Source: an uncultured Bacteroidota bacterium
Lineage (GTDB): Bacteria; Bacteroidota; Bacteroidia; Flavobacteriales; Flavobacteriaceae
DNA: 51,125 nucleotides
NCBI GenBank assembly: GCA_902517895.1
Contig: CABYEA010000010.1
Coordinates: 1 to 51,125 of the forward strand
Direction of reading: 5' to 3'
Shown: piece by piece, positions 35,968 through 44,923 of the stretch
How the letters are laid out: each line of letters begins with the position of its first letter
Position numbering within the stretch: the stretch's first letter is position 1
Program-made: the position numbers and the translations under genes
Notes under the pieces: model-generated
Database searches by the model: none
The model's input: only the letters and a program-made list of their open reading frames with translations
Told to the model about the DNA's origin: nothing

Positions 35968-36933
35968 TTAGTCATTATCAGCTTTAAATTCTTTTAGTTT
36001 ATCAATTAATTTTGGCACAACTTCAAAAGCATCTCCAACAATTCCATAGTCAGCCGCTTTAAAAAAAGGAGCCTCAGGATCTGTATTTATAACGACTTTA
36101 ACTTTTGATGAATTAACACCAGCAAGATGCTGAATTGCACCGGAAACACCAATTGCAATATATAAGTTTGATGATACAGGCTTGCCGGTTTGCCCCACGT
36201 GTTCGCTGTGAGGTCTCCATCCTAAATCAGAGACAGGCTTTGAGCATGCTGTTGCACCACCAAGAACTTCAGCAAGGTTTTCTATTAGGTGCCAATTTTC
36301 AGGACCTTTTAAACCTCTTCCACCTGAAACAACAATATCAGCATCGGCAATTGTAACTTTATTTGTTGCTCTGTCTATTGATTTTACTTTATTTCTCGAT
36401 TCAGATATATTAAAATTTATTTCAACAAACTCAGATTTTACAGGGTTTTCTTTTAAACCAAAAGAATTTTTTGAAATAGCTAAAATAATTTTGTTTTTAA
36501 TTATTTCTACGGTTTCAAAAGCTTTATTTGTAAAAGTATTTCTTACAACTGTCATTTTTTCACCACCGGAGGGTTTTGAAATTACATTTGTAACATAACT
36601 AGCATCCATTAAAACAGATAATATACCTCCTAGGTACTTTGAATTTGAACTAGAGCTTAATAAAAGTAAATTACATTTCTCGTTGTTAAAAACTTCACAA
36701 ATACATTTTGAATAGTTACTTGGGTCAAAATTTTTGAGTTTTTCATTTTTAGAGTTTATTATTTTATTAACCCCATAATCTGTTAAGCTTTCAGCGTTGG
36801 ATGCGTTAAAACACAAAGCATTTACACTACCTCCTTTTTCAGATGAAATTTCGGAAGCATATGATGCAATTTCATAAGCGTCTTTTTTAAGATTACCTTT
36901 ATCACAAGTTTCTGCGAAAATTAGTATTTCCAT
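35968..36933 (-). CDS. etfA: Electron transfer flavoprotein alpha subunit
   Basis: Carries FAD and passes electrons from acyl-CoA and other dehydrogenases to the quinone pool with EtfB. From ATG 36933 it has 321 residues; the longer frame from 36969 overlaps etfB and is unlikely. The N-terminus EILIFAETCDKGNLKKDAYEIASYA and the FAD-binding signature SNLYIAIGVSGAIQHLAG followed by NTDPEAPFFKAADYGIVGD (about 245-290) are clear. Its ATG is one base after the etfB stop, so the pair is coupled. Confidence 0.96.
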   Translation of the reverse strand: MEILIFAETCDKGNLKKDAYEIASYASEISSEKGGSVNALCFNASNAESLTDYGVNKIINSKNEKLKNFDPSNYSKCICEVFNNEKCNLLLLSSSSNSKYLGGILSVLMDASYVTNVISKPSGGEKMTVVRNTFTNKAFETVEIIKNKIILAISKNSFGLKENPVKSEFVEINFNISESRNKVKSIDRATNKVTIADADIVVSGGRGLKGPENWHLIENLAEVLGGATACSKPVSDLGWRPHSEHVGQTGKPVSSNLYIAIGVSGAIQHLAGVNSSKVKVVINTDPEAPFFKAADYGIVGDAFEVVPKLIDKLKEFKADND

Positions 36934-36934
36934 A

Positions 36935-37681
36935 TTATAATACTTTGGCTTCGTTATGTAATAAATCAATTAACTTTTCAATTTCATCTGGGGGCACTAA
37001 AGTAACCTCTCCTTTTGGTTGAGGTTTCTCAAAACTTTTTGAATGAGTTACACTGGGATCTTCAGTAGTCTCAACAACAACTAGTTCTTTTTTTCTTGCC
37101 ATCATTATTCCTCTCATATTTGGAATCCGCAAATCACTCTCTTCAACTAAACCTTTTTGACCTCCGATTATTAGTGGTAAATTTGATGATATATTTTCTT
37201 TACCGCCCTCAATTTCTCTTGAGGCTTCGATGGAATTTCCTGAAATGTTTAAAGCAATACATTTGTCAATAAAATTGATATTAGTTAGGGCTGAAATCAT
37301 TCCAGGAACCATACCACCATTATAATCAATTGACTCTCTTCCAGCAATTATTAAATCATAACTATTTTCATTAATGTAATTTGATATAAACTTAGCTACG
37401 GAGAAACCGTCTTTAGGGTCATGATTGATTCTTACAGCCTTATCTGCCCCAATAGCAAGTGCTTTTCTAAGTGTGGGTTCAGTATCTTGTAATCCTACAT
37501 TAATTACATCAATTGTTGCATCATTTTTTTCCTTAAACCAAATGGCTCGTGTTAATCCAAACTCATCATTTGGATTAATTACAAATTGCACACCAGATTT
37601 GTCAAACTTACTGTTATTTTCGGTAAAATTAATCTTTGATGTAGTGTCAGGAACATGACTTATACATACAAGAATTTTCAT
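36935..37681 (-). CDS. etfB: Electron transfer flavoprotein beta subunit
   Basis: Partner of EtfA; binds AMP. The 248-residue protein begins KILVCISHVPDTTSKINF, has INPNDEFGLTRAIWFKE (36-52), ALAIGADKAVRI (73-84), and LIIAGRESIDYNGGMVPGMISAL (about 109-131), the ETF-beta signature. It is the first gene of the long minus-strand run to waaA and is divergent from the pdhB-like gene across 131 nt that hold promoters for both. Confidence 0.96.
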   Translation of the reverse strand: MKILVCISHVPDTTSKINFTENNSKFDKSGVQFVINPNDEFGLTRAIWFKEKNDATIDVINVGLQDTEPTLRKALAIGADKAVRINHDPKDGFSVAKFISNYINENSYDLIIAGRESIDYNGGMVPGMISALTNINFIDKCIALNISGNSIEASREIEGGKENISSNLPLIIGGQKGLVEESDLRIPNMRGIMMARKKELVVVETTEDPSVTHSKSFEKPQPKGEVTLVPPDEIEKLIDLLHNEAKVL

Positions 37682-37707
37682 AGGATAGATATTCTAAAAT
37701 TCATCAT

Positions 37708-37715
37708 CAAAGTTA
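37708..37715 (-). promoter_or_regulatory. Candidate -7 box for etfBA
   Basis: Reads TAACTTTG on the minus strand (TAnnTTTG), 26 nt upstream of the etfB ATG. No clear -33 element. Confidence 0.4.
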
Positions 37716-37788
37716 CTAATTTGAAAGACAAAAAACTTTAATTAATAAATAATTTTAACTTATTAATGTTTAATTTTAACTGCTTTAT

Positions 37789-37796
37789 TATTTTTG
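37789..37796 (+). promoter_or_regulatory. Candidate -7 box for the pdhB-like gene
   Basis: TATTTTTG fits TAnnTTTG, 16 nt upstream of ATG 37813; an imperfect TTT at 37769-37771 is at the -33 distance. Confidence 0.45.
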
Positions 37797-37812
37797 TCAA
37801 AAATTAGATTTT

Positions 37813-38790
37813 ATGAGGACTATTCAATTCAGAGAAGCTGTTTGTGAAGCAATGAGCGAAGAAATGCGAAATGATGAAAGTATATTTCTTATGGGTGAAG
37901 AAGTTGCTGAGTACAATGGTGCATACAAAGCATCTAAAGGCATGCTTGATGAATTTGGAGCTAAAAGGGTTATTGATACTCCGATTTCTGAAGCTGGTTT
38001 TGCTGGAGTTGCAATTGGTTCAACAATGACAGGTAATAGGCCAATTGTTGAATACATGACTTTTAATTTTTCATTAGTTGGAATAGATCAAATTATCAAT
38101 AATGCTGCAAAAATTAGACAAATGTCAGGTGGTCAATTTAATTGCCCAATCGTTTTCAGAGGCCCTACTGCATCTGCTGGTCAATTAGCAGCAACTCATT
38201 CTCAAGCTTTTGAAAATTGGTTTGCCAATACCCCCGGACTTAAGGTAGTTGTTCCTTCTAATCCATATGACGCCAAAGGTTTATTAAAATCAGCGATTCG
38301 TGATGATGACCCAGTCATTTTCATGGAAAGTGAGCAGATGTATGGAGATAAAGGTGAGGTGCCTGAAGGCGAATACACAATTCCTATTGGGGTTGCTGAC
38401 ATAAAAAGAGAAGGTTCCGATGTTACAATTGTCTCTTTTGGGAAAATAATTAAGGAAGCCTACAAAGCATCTGATGAATTGAAAAAAGAAAATATTTCGT
38501 GTGAAATTATTGATCTCAGGACTGTCCGACCAATGGATCATGAAGCTATCCTAAATTCTGTAAAAAAAACCAATAGACTTGTGATTTTAGAAGAAGCTTG
38601 GCCATTTGGTAATGTTGCTACAGAAATTACCTACCAAGTTCAATCCCAAGCATTTGATTATCTTGATGCTCCAATAGAAAAAATTAATACCGCAGATACT
38701 CCTGCCCCATATTCTCCAGTTTTACTTAAAGAATGGCTTCCTAACAGTGAAGATGTTATAAAAGCGGTTAAAAAGGTGCTCTACAAATAA
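37813..38790 (+). CDS. pdhB: Pyruvate dehydrogenase E1 component, beta subunit
   Basis: The 325-residue transketolase-C-type subunit begins RTIQFREAVCEAMSEEMRND, has FLMGEEVAEYNGAYKASKGML (25-45), DTPISEAGFAGVAIG (56-70) and the C-terminal LRTVRPMDHEAILNSVKKTNRLVILEEAWP split across about 237-266. The GEEV-AEYNGAYK pattern is that of PDH rather than branched-chain E1 beta. With an E1-alpha subunit it decarboxylates pyruvate; no alpha subunit or E2 gene is in this window, as is usual in flavobacteria where pdhB stands apart. It is followed by hppA (65 nt, own -7 box). Confidence 0.92.
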   Translation: MRTIQFREAVCEAMSEEMRNDESIFLMGEEVAEYNGAYKASKGMLDEFGAKRVIDTPISEAGFAGVAIGSTMTGNRPIVEYMTFNFSLVGIDQIINNAAKIRQMSGGQFNCPIVFRGPTASAGQLAATHSQAFENWFANTPGLKVVVPSNPYDAKGLLKSAIRDDDPVIFMESEQMYGDKGEVPEGEYTIPIGVADIKREGSDVTIVSFGKIIKEAYKASDELKKENISCEIIDLRTVRPMDHEAILNSVKKTNRLVILEEAWPFGNVATEITYQVQSQAFDYLDAPIEKINTADTPAPYSPVLLKEWLPNSEDVIKAVKKVLYK

Positions 38791-38823
38791 TCAAAGAGTT
38801 TTTCTTAATTAACTCTATTTCAC

Positions 38824-38831
38824 TATTTTTG
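38824..38831 (+). promoter_or_regulatory. Candidate -7 box for hppA
   Basis: TATTTTTG fits TAnnTTTG, 24 nt upstream of the ATG at 38856. Confidence 0.45.
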
Positions 38832-38855
38832 CCAACTAATTAAAAAAAATTAACT

Positions 38856-41477
38856 ATGAATTCAATGATGATTTACATGCCGATAATCATGTCAGTGTTA
38901 GGCCTTGTTTATGTTTTTATAAGAAGGTCTTGGGTGATGAAACAAGATGCGGGTGACGGAAAAATGAAAGAGATTTCTGATCATATATATGAAGGTGCAT
39001 TAGCCTTTTTAAATGCTGAATATCGTTTATTAACTGTATTTGTATTAGTGGTAAGTGCAGTTCTTGCAGGTATATCATTTATTGTACCTACAACTCACAT
39101 TTTAATTGTGGTATCATTTATTTTTGGAGCATTTTTTTCTGCTTATGCTGGTAACATAGGAATGAAGATTGCTACCAAGACAAATGTTAGAACTACACAG
39201 GCTGCTAAAACATCTTTACCAAATGCACTTAAAATTTCATTTGCTGGTGGAACAGTTATGGGGTTAGGCGTAGCAGGTTTAGCTGTATTAGGTCTAACAG
39301 CTTTTTTTATCATATTCTTTAACCATTTTATGGGTGGTGTTTGGGTCGATACTGATTATGGATCTGCCAGTGATACAATGACTATAGTTTTAGAAACTCT
39401 TGCTGGATTTTCATTAGGAGCAGAATCAATTGCTTTATTTGCAAGAGTTGGTGGTGGAATTTACACAAAAGCTGCAGATGTTGGTGCTGATTTAGTTGGA
39501 AAAGTTGAAGCTGGAATCCCAGAAGATGATCCACGAAATCCAGCTACAATTGCTGATAATGTAGGAGATAATGTAGGTGATGTTGCTGGTATGGGAGCTG
39601 ACTTATTTGGTTCATATGTAGCAACGGTCCTCGCTGCTATGGTACTCGGAAATTATGTTATTATTGATATGGGAGGCTTTATTGACGATTCTTTCGGGGG
39701 AATTGGACCAATTTTATTACCAATGGCTATAGCTGGACTAGGTATTATTATATCTCTAATAGGAACACTATTTGTAAAAATAAATTCTAACGATGCTAAG
39801 GAGGCCGAAGTTATGGGTGCTCTTAATAAAGGAAATGGGATTTCTATTATACTAGTTGCATTTTCATGTTTTTTCCTAGTTGACTATATGCTTCCCGAAA
39901 CTCTAAATATGGAGTTTTTTGGTGAAGGATTAAAAGATATTGCTTCAATTAATGTATTCTACGCTACATTAACAGGTTTAATTGTTGGCTGGTTTATTTC
40001 TGCAATTACTGAATATTATACAGGATTGGGTAAAAAACCTGTTCTTGAAATCGTTCAAAAATCAAGTACTGGTGCAGCTACCAATATTATCGCAGGTTTA
40101 GCAACTGGTATGATTTCAACTTTTGGATCAGTAATCTTATTTGCAGCTGCAATATGGGCAGCATATGCTTTTGCTGGTTTTTACGGAGTAGCTTTATCTG
40201 CTTCAGCTATGATGGCAACAACTGGAATGCAATTAGCAATTGATGCTTTTGGCCCAATATCCGACAATGCGGGTGGAGTTGCCGAAATGAGTGGACAAGA
40301 TCCCATTGTAAGGGAAAGAACAGATATATTAGATTCAGTCGGAAATACTACGGCAGCTACCGGAAAAGGTTTTGCAATTGCTTCTGCAGCCCTTACTTCG
40401 CTTGCATTATTTGCAGCTTATGTCACATTCACTGGAATTGAAGGTATAAATATATTTAAAGCTCCCGTTTTAGCAATGTTATTTATTGGAGGTATGGTTC
40501 CTGTGGTATTTTCAGCTCTAGCCATGAATGCAGTTGGAAAGGCTGCTATGGAAATGGTTTATGAGGTTAGAAGACAATTTAAAGATATTCCTGGAATTAT
40601 GAAGGGTAAGGCTAAGCCTGAATATGATAAATGTGTTGATATCTCAACTAAAGCATCTCTTAAAGAAATGATGTTGCCAGGAATATTAACAATAGGAACT
40701 CCTATAATTATTACAGTTTTACCAATGTTATTCGGACTAGACAACCAATTAATCGCTGAAATGCTTGGTGGATATATGGCTGGAGTAACGGTCAGTGGAG
40801 TTTTATGGGCAATTTTCCAAAACAACGCTGGTGGTGCGTGGGATAATGCAAAAAAATCTTTTGAGGCAGGCGTTGAAATTAACGGAGAAATGACATTCAA
40901 AGGTTCCGATGCCCATAAGGCATCAGTTACCGGAGATACAGTTGGAGATCCTTTTAAAGACACATCAGGGCCATCAATGAATATTCTTATCAAACTTACG
41001 TGTTTAATAGGCTTGGTAATTGCTCCAATATTAGGAGGTCATGAAGCTCATAATGTTGAACACAAATCAGTAACATATATTTATGACGCTACATATCTTG
41101 ACACATTCGAAATGGGTAATGAGGAAAAAGTATTAATTGTACAATCTATGGTGAGAGATTTAATAGCTAAAGATTACACTAAAGTTGCTGAATATCTTTC
41201 AGAAGATGTTGTTTTTAATCTTTCTGATGGTTCACTAATCGAAGGTAAGGAATCTGCCATGAAACATATTTCAGGTACATATTCTGCAGTTGATATTGAA
41301 GATTATAGTGTAGCTGTTAACCTTGCAGTTACTGGGGATAATGGTGACGAATGGGTTTTACTATGGGACGAAGGAAAGATAGTTGAATCAGCCGGTGAAT
41401 CAACAATTAAAAGCTGGATGGAATCTTTTCGTTTTGACGGAGATAAAATTAATTTTATTAATATGTATTCCAAATAA
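38856..41477 (+). CDS. hppA: Membrane ion-translocating pyrophosphatase with C-terminal NTF2/SnoaL-like extension
   Basis: Hydrolyses pyrophosphate to pump H+ or Na+ across the inner membrane. The 873-residue protein has about 16 membrane helices and the M-PPase catalytic loops: [16 protein letters not shown] (about 204-219) with [21 protein letters not shown], and [11 protein letters not shown]. The site [10 protein letters not shown] has Ala500 and Gly503 where potassium-independent enzymes have Lys; this points to the potassium-dependent class. Whether H+ or Na+ is moved cannot be told. After the last helix ([11 protein letters not shown]) residues about 750-873 form an extra soluble domain ([20 protein letters not shown], then YLSEDVVF ... 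GKESAMKHI, ending [20 protein letters not shown]) that looks like an NTF2/SnoaL fold. A terminator follows. Confidence 0.93.
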   Translation: MNSMMIYMPIIMSVLGLVYVFIRRSWVMKQDAGDGKMKEISDHIYEGALAFLNAEYRLLTVFVLVVSAVLAGISFIVPTTHILIVVSFIFGAFFSAYAGNIGMKIATKTNVRTTQAAKTSLPNALKISFAGGTVMGLGVAGLAVLGLTAFFIIFFNHFMGGVWVDTDYGSASDTMTIVLETLAGFSLGAESIALFARVGGGIYTKAADVGADLVGKVEAGIPEDDPRNPATIADNVGDNVGDVAGMGADLFGSYVATVLAAMVLGNYVIIDMGGFIDDSFGGIGPILLPMAIAGLGIIISLIGTLFVKINSNDAKEAEVMGALNKGNGISIILVAFSCFFLVDYMLPETLNMEFFGEGLKDIASINVFYATLTGLIVGWFISAITEYYTGLGKKPVLEIVQKSSTGAATNIIAGLATGMISTFGSVILFAAAIWAAYAFAGFYGVALSASAMMATTGMQLAIDAFGPISDNAGGVAEMSGQDPIVRERTDILDSVGNTTAATGKGFAIASAALTSLALFAAYVTFTGIEGINIFKAPVLAMLFIGGMVPVVFSALAMNAVGKAAMEMVYEVRRQFKDIPGIMKGKAKPEYDKCVDISTKASLKEMMLPGILTIGTPIIITVLPMLFGLDNQLIAEMLGGYMAGVTVSGVLWAIFQNNAGGAWDNAKKSFEAGVEINGEMTFKGSDAHKASVTGDTVGDPFKDTSGPSMNILIKLTCLIGLVIAPILGGHEAHNVEHKSVTYIYDATYLDTFEMGNEEKVLIVQSMVRDLIAKDYTKVAEYLSEDVVFNLSDGSLIEGKESAMKHISGTYSAVDIEDYSVAVNLAVTGDNGDEWVLLWDEGKIVESAGESTIKSWMESFRFDGDKINFINMYSK

Positions 41478-41479
41478 AT

Positions 41480-41509
41480 AAAAAAAGGCTCCAAAAAAGG
41501 CCTTTTTTT
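41480..41509. terminator. Bidirectional terminator between hppA and dNK
   Basis: AAAAAAAGGC (41480-41489) and GCCTTTTTTT (41500-41509) pair over 10 bp with a 10-nt loop. A/T tracts on both flanks allow it to end hppA on the plus strand and the dNK gene on the minus strand; it touches the dNK stop codon. Confidence 0.8.
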
Positions 41510-42113
41510 ATTTCATTTTTTCATCTATCAATGAAATTATTTTTTTAAGGTCATCCTTTTTTTCAACAAAGTCTAAATCATCAATATCTATTACTAACAA
41601 CTCACCTTTTTTATAATTATGTATCCAAGCTTCATATCTTTCATTCAAACGACTTAAATACTCAATACTTATAGAGTTCTCGTATTCTCGGCCTCTTTTA
41701 TGAATCTGTGAAACTAGATTTGGTATAGAGCTTCTAAGATATATTAATAGGTCTGGTGCAGCTACATTTTCTTCCATCAGATCAAAAAGTAGTCGGTAGT
41801 TTTCAAAATCACGATTTGTCATTAGCCCCATTGCATGAAGGTTAGGCGCAAAAATATTAGCGTCCTCATAAATAGTTCTGTCTTGAATTACATTTTTATT
41901 TTTTTCGTGAATTTCTTTGACTTGCCTAAATCTACTATTTAAAAAATATATTTGCAGATTAAAACTCCATCTTTCCATTTGATTATAAAAATCATCTAGA
42001 TAAGGATTTTTAACTACATCTTCTAATTGCTTATTAAATTTGTAATGTTTAGCTAGGTATTTAGTTAATGTGGTTTTCCCAGCACCAATATTTCCTGCGA
42101 TTGCTATATGCAT
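41508..42113 (-). CDS. Deoxynucleoside kinase (deoxyadenosine/deoxyguanosine type)
   Basis: Phosphorylates salvaged deoxynucleosides. The 201-residue protein has P-loop GNIGAGKT (7-14), a catalytic-base position in LEDVVKNPYL (E31), QDRTIYED with D78-R79, and the lid HKRGREYENSI (about 135-145). It resembles Bacillus dGK/dAK more than thymidine kinases; specificity is inferred. It is one base downstream of the hypothetical secreted protein gene, so both are co-transcribed. Compare the fused dNK domain at 16644-17768, which lacks the DR arginine. Confidence 0.92.
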   Translation of the reverse strand: MHIAIAGNIGAGKTTLTKYLAKHYKFNKQLEDVVKNPYLDDFYNQMERWSFNLQIYFLNSRFRQVKEIHEKNKNVIQDRTIYEDANIFAPNLHAMGLMTNRDFENYRLLFDLMEENVAAPDLLIYLRSSIPNLVSQIHKRGREYENSISIEYLSRLNERYEAWIHNYKKGELLVIDIDDLDFVEKKDDLKKIISLIDEKMK

Positions 42114-42114
42114 T

Positions 42115-42894
42115 TTAGTCTGTTAAAATTAAGTATTTGTTTAAATGATCCTTGTCATAAATATACAAGGTTTCGTTGATTACGGAAAAATCTTTTATAA
42201 ATAATTTTTCATGTTTAATATTTATAAATAATTCTTCATCGTTTTTAAAATGAACTAATTGATTATTACTTGCTATAATGACATCATTTTTAAATAAACT
42301 TATTTTATTATATCCGTTTCTATTTTCAGATTTATAAATTATTGAACCATTATAATTTATTTTATAAAAAAATTCGTCAGTCAGAACCCATAAATAATTA
42401 TAATTACTTTGAAAATTAATAAAGATTCCGTCTATTTTAGTTTCAATATTCTCAATAAATATTCGCTTAAAAAAATCAAATTTTTTTATTTTCATTTCTA
42501 TTTCGTCAAATACCCATACGCTATTATTGTTTGCAGAAGAAATATCACGAATTTGAGTAAATTTTGAAATGTTATTAAAATTAATGCGGGTTATTTCATT
42601 TAAAAAATTGTCGAGAATAATAAGTGTATTATAATCTTGGAACCAAACTTTAATTTTTATAGGACTATAGGCATCAGCTTTATCAATAAATCCCATTGAC
42701 GAGTCAGAAAATAGAAGTTTATTTTTTTTTAATAGTTTATTGTCAACTAAATAATATTCATTTCCTAGATTATCAATATTTAATAATTTAAAATTATTTT
42801 GATATTTGGATGACTCTATTTTTTTTAAAGTAGTTTGGTTGTAAGCTAAAAGAGAGTTGAGAAAAATAAAAAGGAATAATAATTTTGCTCTCAT
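42115..42894 (-). CDS. Hypothetical exported protein, propeller-like
   Basis: Not recognised by name. From ATG 42894 (a longer frame from 42909 adds five residues) it has 259 residues: a signal peptide (MRAKLLFLFIFLNSLLAYNQ) and then a repetitive pattern of short beta segments with aromatic and Asn/Asp turns (NEYYLVDN, YNTLIILDNFL, NNSVWVFDE, YNYLWVLTDEFF, ETLYIYDKD), like a 5-7 blade beta-propeller with a sensor-like repeat. No catalytic motif. It is translationally linked to the deoxynucleoside kinase gene, an arrangement conserved in my recollection of flavobacterial genomes but not checked here. Confidence 0.6.
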   Translation of the reverse strand: MRAKLLFLFIFLNSLLAYNQTTLKKIESSKYQNNFKLLNIDNLGNEYYLVDNKLLKKNKLLFSDSSMGFIDKADAYSPIKIKVWFQDYNTLIILDNFLNEITRINFNNISKFTQIRDISSANNNSVWVFDEIEMKIKKFDFFKRIFIENIETKIDGIFINFQSNYNYLWVLTDEFFYKINYNGSIIYKSENRNGYNKISLFKNDVIIASNNQLVHFKNDEELFINIKHEKLFIKDFSVINETLYIYDKDHLNKYLILTD

Positions 42895-42906
42895 AATATC
42901 AATGTA

Positions 42907-42914
42907 CAAAAATA
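42907..42914 (-). promoter_or_regulatory. Candidate -7 box for the hypothetical protein/dNK pair
   Basis: Reads TATTTTTG on the minus strand (TAnnTTTG), 12 nt upstream of ATG 42894, in the divergent spacer before the GLPGLI gene. Confidence 0.4.
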
Positions 42915-42978
42915 TTATTATTAATTTAACTCACTATTAACAACCAAATTGTTTTTGAGTTTTTTATATTTAAAAATT

Positions 42979-43812
42979 ATGAATAAGATTATTTATCTAT
43001 TTAGCTTCATATTCTCAATCAGCATTAGCTCTCAAGATTTCCAAGGACAAGCTTTTTATAAGACCCAAACATCTATGGATTTTGGGTCTTGGGGTGATAG
43101 AATGTCTGCTGAACAAAAAAAGGCAATGAAAGAAAGAATGAAGCCTTTTCTAGAACCTGTATACATCCTCACTTTTGATAAGACCAAATCCATTTACCAG
43201 CAAGAGGAAACATTAGACGCACTAGGAAGTGGTGGCGGAAGAGGTTGGGGAAAGATGTGGGCATCTTCAGGAGGCCCTGTTTATAAAGATTTAGCGTCAA
43301 AAAAATCTCTTCAAAGTACTGAGTTTATGGGGAAAAAGTTTCTAATTTCCAATGATCCTGATAAAATTAAATGGGTTATGGAAAAAGAACAAAAGATGAT
43401 TGGAAATTATTTATGTTTTAAGGCAACAGCAAAAGTTCCTAAGCCAAAAACTATGACTAGTGTATGGAGAAAAACAGAAAATCAGAATGACTCAATCAAA
43501 GATTCAACTATTAACGAGTCAGAAGGAGAACATTTGACAATAACTGCATGGTATACTCCTCAAATCCCAGTAAATCATGGTCCTGCCCAATACGGAGGTC
43601 TCCCTGGATTAATTTTAGAATTAACAAATGATAACACTGTAATGTTATGTACCAAAGTTGTAATGAACCCAGAGAAGAGAATACAAATTTCTGAGCCAAA
43701 AAAAGGGGAATTTGTTTCTAGAACAGAGTTTGAAAATATAGTTGAAGTTAAGACTAAAGAAATGAGAGACATGTGGAGGGGAGGACGGTCTAAATCAATA
43801 AGAAAAAACTAA
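42979..43812 (+). CDS. GLPGLI family exported protein
   Basis: From ATG 42979 (a TTT-started longer frame is rejected) it has 277 residues with a signal peptide (MNKIIYLFSFIFSISISSQ) and the hallmark GLPGLI at residues 207-212 in YGGLPGLILEL, preceded by the conserved AWYTPQIPVNHGP. GLPGLI proteins are a Bacteroidota-specific family of unknown function, often encoded right beside outer-membrane barrel proteins with a carboxypeptidase-regulatory domain. That partner occurs here at 44911-47673, but with an alkane monooxygenase between them (7 nt after this stop). A role in outer-membrane transport or assembly is inferred. Confidence 0.85.
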   Translation: MNKIIYLFSFIFSISISSQDFQGQAFYKTQTSMDFGSWGDRMSAEQKKAMKERMKPFLEPVYILTFDKTKSIYQQEETLDALGSGGGRGWGKMWASSGGPVYKDLASKKSLQSTEFMGKKFLISNDPDKIKWVMEKEQKMIGNYLCFKATAKVPKPKTMTSVWRKTENQNDSIKDSTINESEGEHLTITAWYTPQIPVNHGPAQYGGLPGLILELTNDNTVMLCTKVVMNPEKRIQISEPKKGEFVSRTEFENIVEVKTKEMRDMWRGGRSKSIRKN

Positions 43813-43819
43813 ATATCAA

Positions 43820-44923
43820 ATGTTTGCCAAAGATTTAAAATCACTTAAGGGTTTTTTACTATCAGACTTTAAATATCTGATGGCTTACTCAATTCCCTTA
43901 ACCGCTTTAATTGGGTTTTATCTTGGTGGTTATTGGTTGTTTACTACCCCATTTTACATATTTGTAATAATTCCAGCCGTGGAATTCATTCTTACTCGAT
44001 ATGGAATCGATGAATTAGAGATCCATAGATCTGAAAAAGGAATTCATTGGTTATTTGATTTAATGTTGTATTTAAATATTCTGATTGTATTTGGACTACT
44101 GATATATTCTTTGACCAAAATTATCTATTATGAATACTTGTCTATTGAATTTTTAGGGTCATTACTTTCATTAGGGCTTGTAATGGCCTCAAATGGTATT
44201 AACGTAGCTCATGAATTATGTCATCGTACCAAAACCCCAGAAAGATTTTTAGGTAAATTTCTACTAATACCATCTCTTTATATGCATTTTTACCTTGAGC
44301 ATAACTATGGTCATCATCTAAAGGTTGCAACAAAAGAAGATCCCGTTACTGCAAAATATAATGAACCGGTTTACAACTTTTGGATTAGTGCAATTAAAGG
44401 GGAATTCTTGGGAGCCATTAAGATTCAAAAAGATAGGTTATCAAGAAAAAATTTATCCTTTTTTTCTGTCTATAATGATATGTTTTGGTATGGGATAATT
44501 CAATTATCATATACGATTTTAGTTTTTATTTTATTTGGTTTTAAGGGGTTAACTTTTTGTTTACTGGCAGCTCTTATTTCGGTGCTTTTATTCGAAAGTG
44601 TAAATTATATTGAACACTATGGCCTTTTAAGAAAAAAATTATCATCTGGAAGATATGAAAGGGTTCAAGAAAGACATTCTTGGAACTCTAATCATATATT
44701 TGGAAGAATAGTGCTTTATGAATTAACAAGACACAGCGATCATCACAGGATTGCTGAAACGGAATATCAAAATTTGAAATCAATAAACAATTCTCCACAA
44801 CTGCCTTTTGGTTACCCAACAAGTATTTTATTGTCTTTTATACCGGTTTTATGGTTTAAAATAATGAATCCAAGAGTTCCCAAGGATATGTATGAACTAT
44901 CTTTTAAAAAATGGAAAAAGTGA
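43820..44923 (+). CDS. alkB: AlkB-type alkane 1-monooxygenase (membrane non-haem di-iron)
   Basis: A 367-residue integral membrane protein with six predicted helices and all four conserved AlkB signatures: HELCH (131-135), EHNYGHH (160-166), NYIEHYGL (262-269) and LTRHSDHH followed by a YQ (302-309). AlkB hydroxylates terminal carbons of medium-chain alkanes, using rubredoxin. No rubredoxin gene is adjacent, so electron donors would be encoded elsewhere. The enzyme may act on a fatty or terpenoid substrate rather than n-alkanes. It is translationally coupled to the barrel gene that follows (13-nt overlap, ATG 44911 inside its 3' end) and preceded by GLPGLI. Confidence 0.93.
   Translation: MFAKDLKSLKGFLLSDFKYLMAYSIPLTALIGFYLGGYWLFTTPFYIFVIIPAVEFILTRYGIDELEIHRSEKGIHWLFDLMLYLNILIVFGLLIYSLTKIIYYEYLSIEFLGSLLSLGLVMASNGINVAHELCHRTKTPERFLGKFLLIPSLYMHFYLEHNYGHHLKVATKEDPVTAKYNEPVYNFWISAIKGEFLGAIKIQKDRLSRKNLSFFSVYNDMFWYGIIQLSYTILVFILFGFKGLTFCLLAALISVLLFESVNYIEHYGLLRKKLSSGRYERVQERHSWNSNHIFGRIVLYELTRHSDHHRIAETEYQNLKSINNSPQLPFGYPTSILLSFIPVLWFKIMNPRVPKDMYELSFKKWKK

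Noticed and set aside
37682-37812. Riboswitch or leader peptide between etfB and pdhB
   Set aside because: Only -7 boxes and A/T tracts are seen; no stable hairpin, no T tract and no short ORF with biased codons.
40559-40993. Long antisense ORF in hppA
   Set aside because: It mirrors hppA codon structure on the other strand, has no promoter or motif, and hppA is fully conserved here.
43820-44923. Fatty-acid desaturase instead of AlkB
   Set aside because: The NYIEHYGL motif and the exact EHNYGHH and LTRHSDHH spacings are specific to alkane hydroxylases; desaturases have different His-box spacing.
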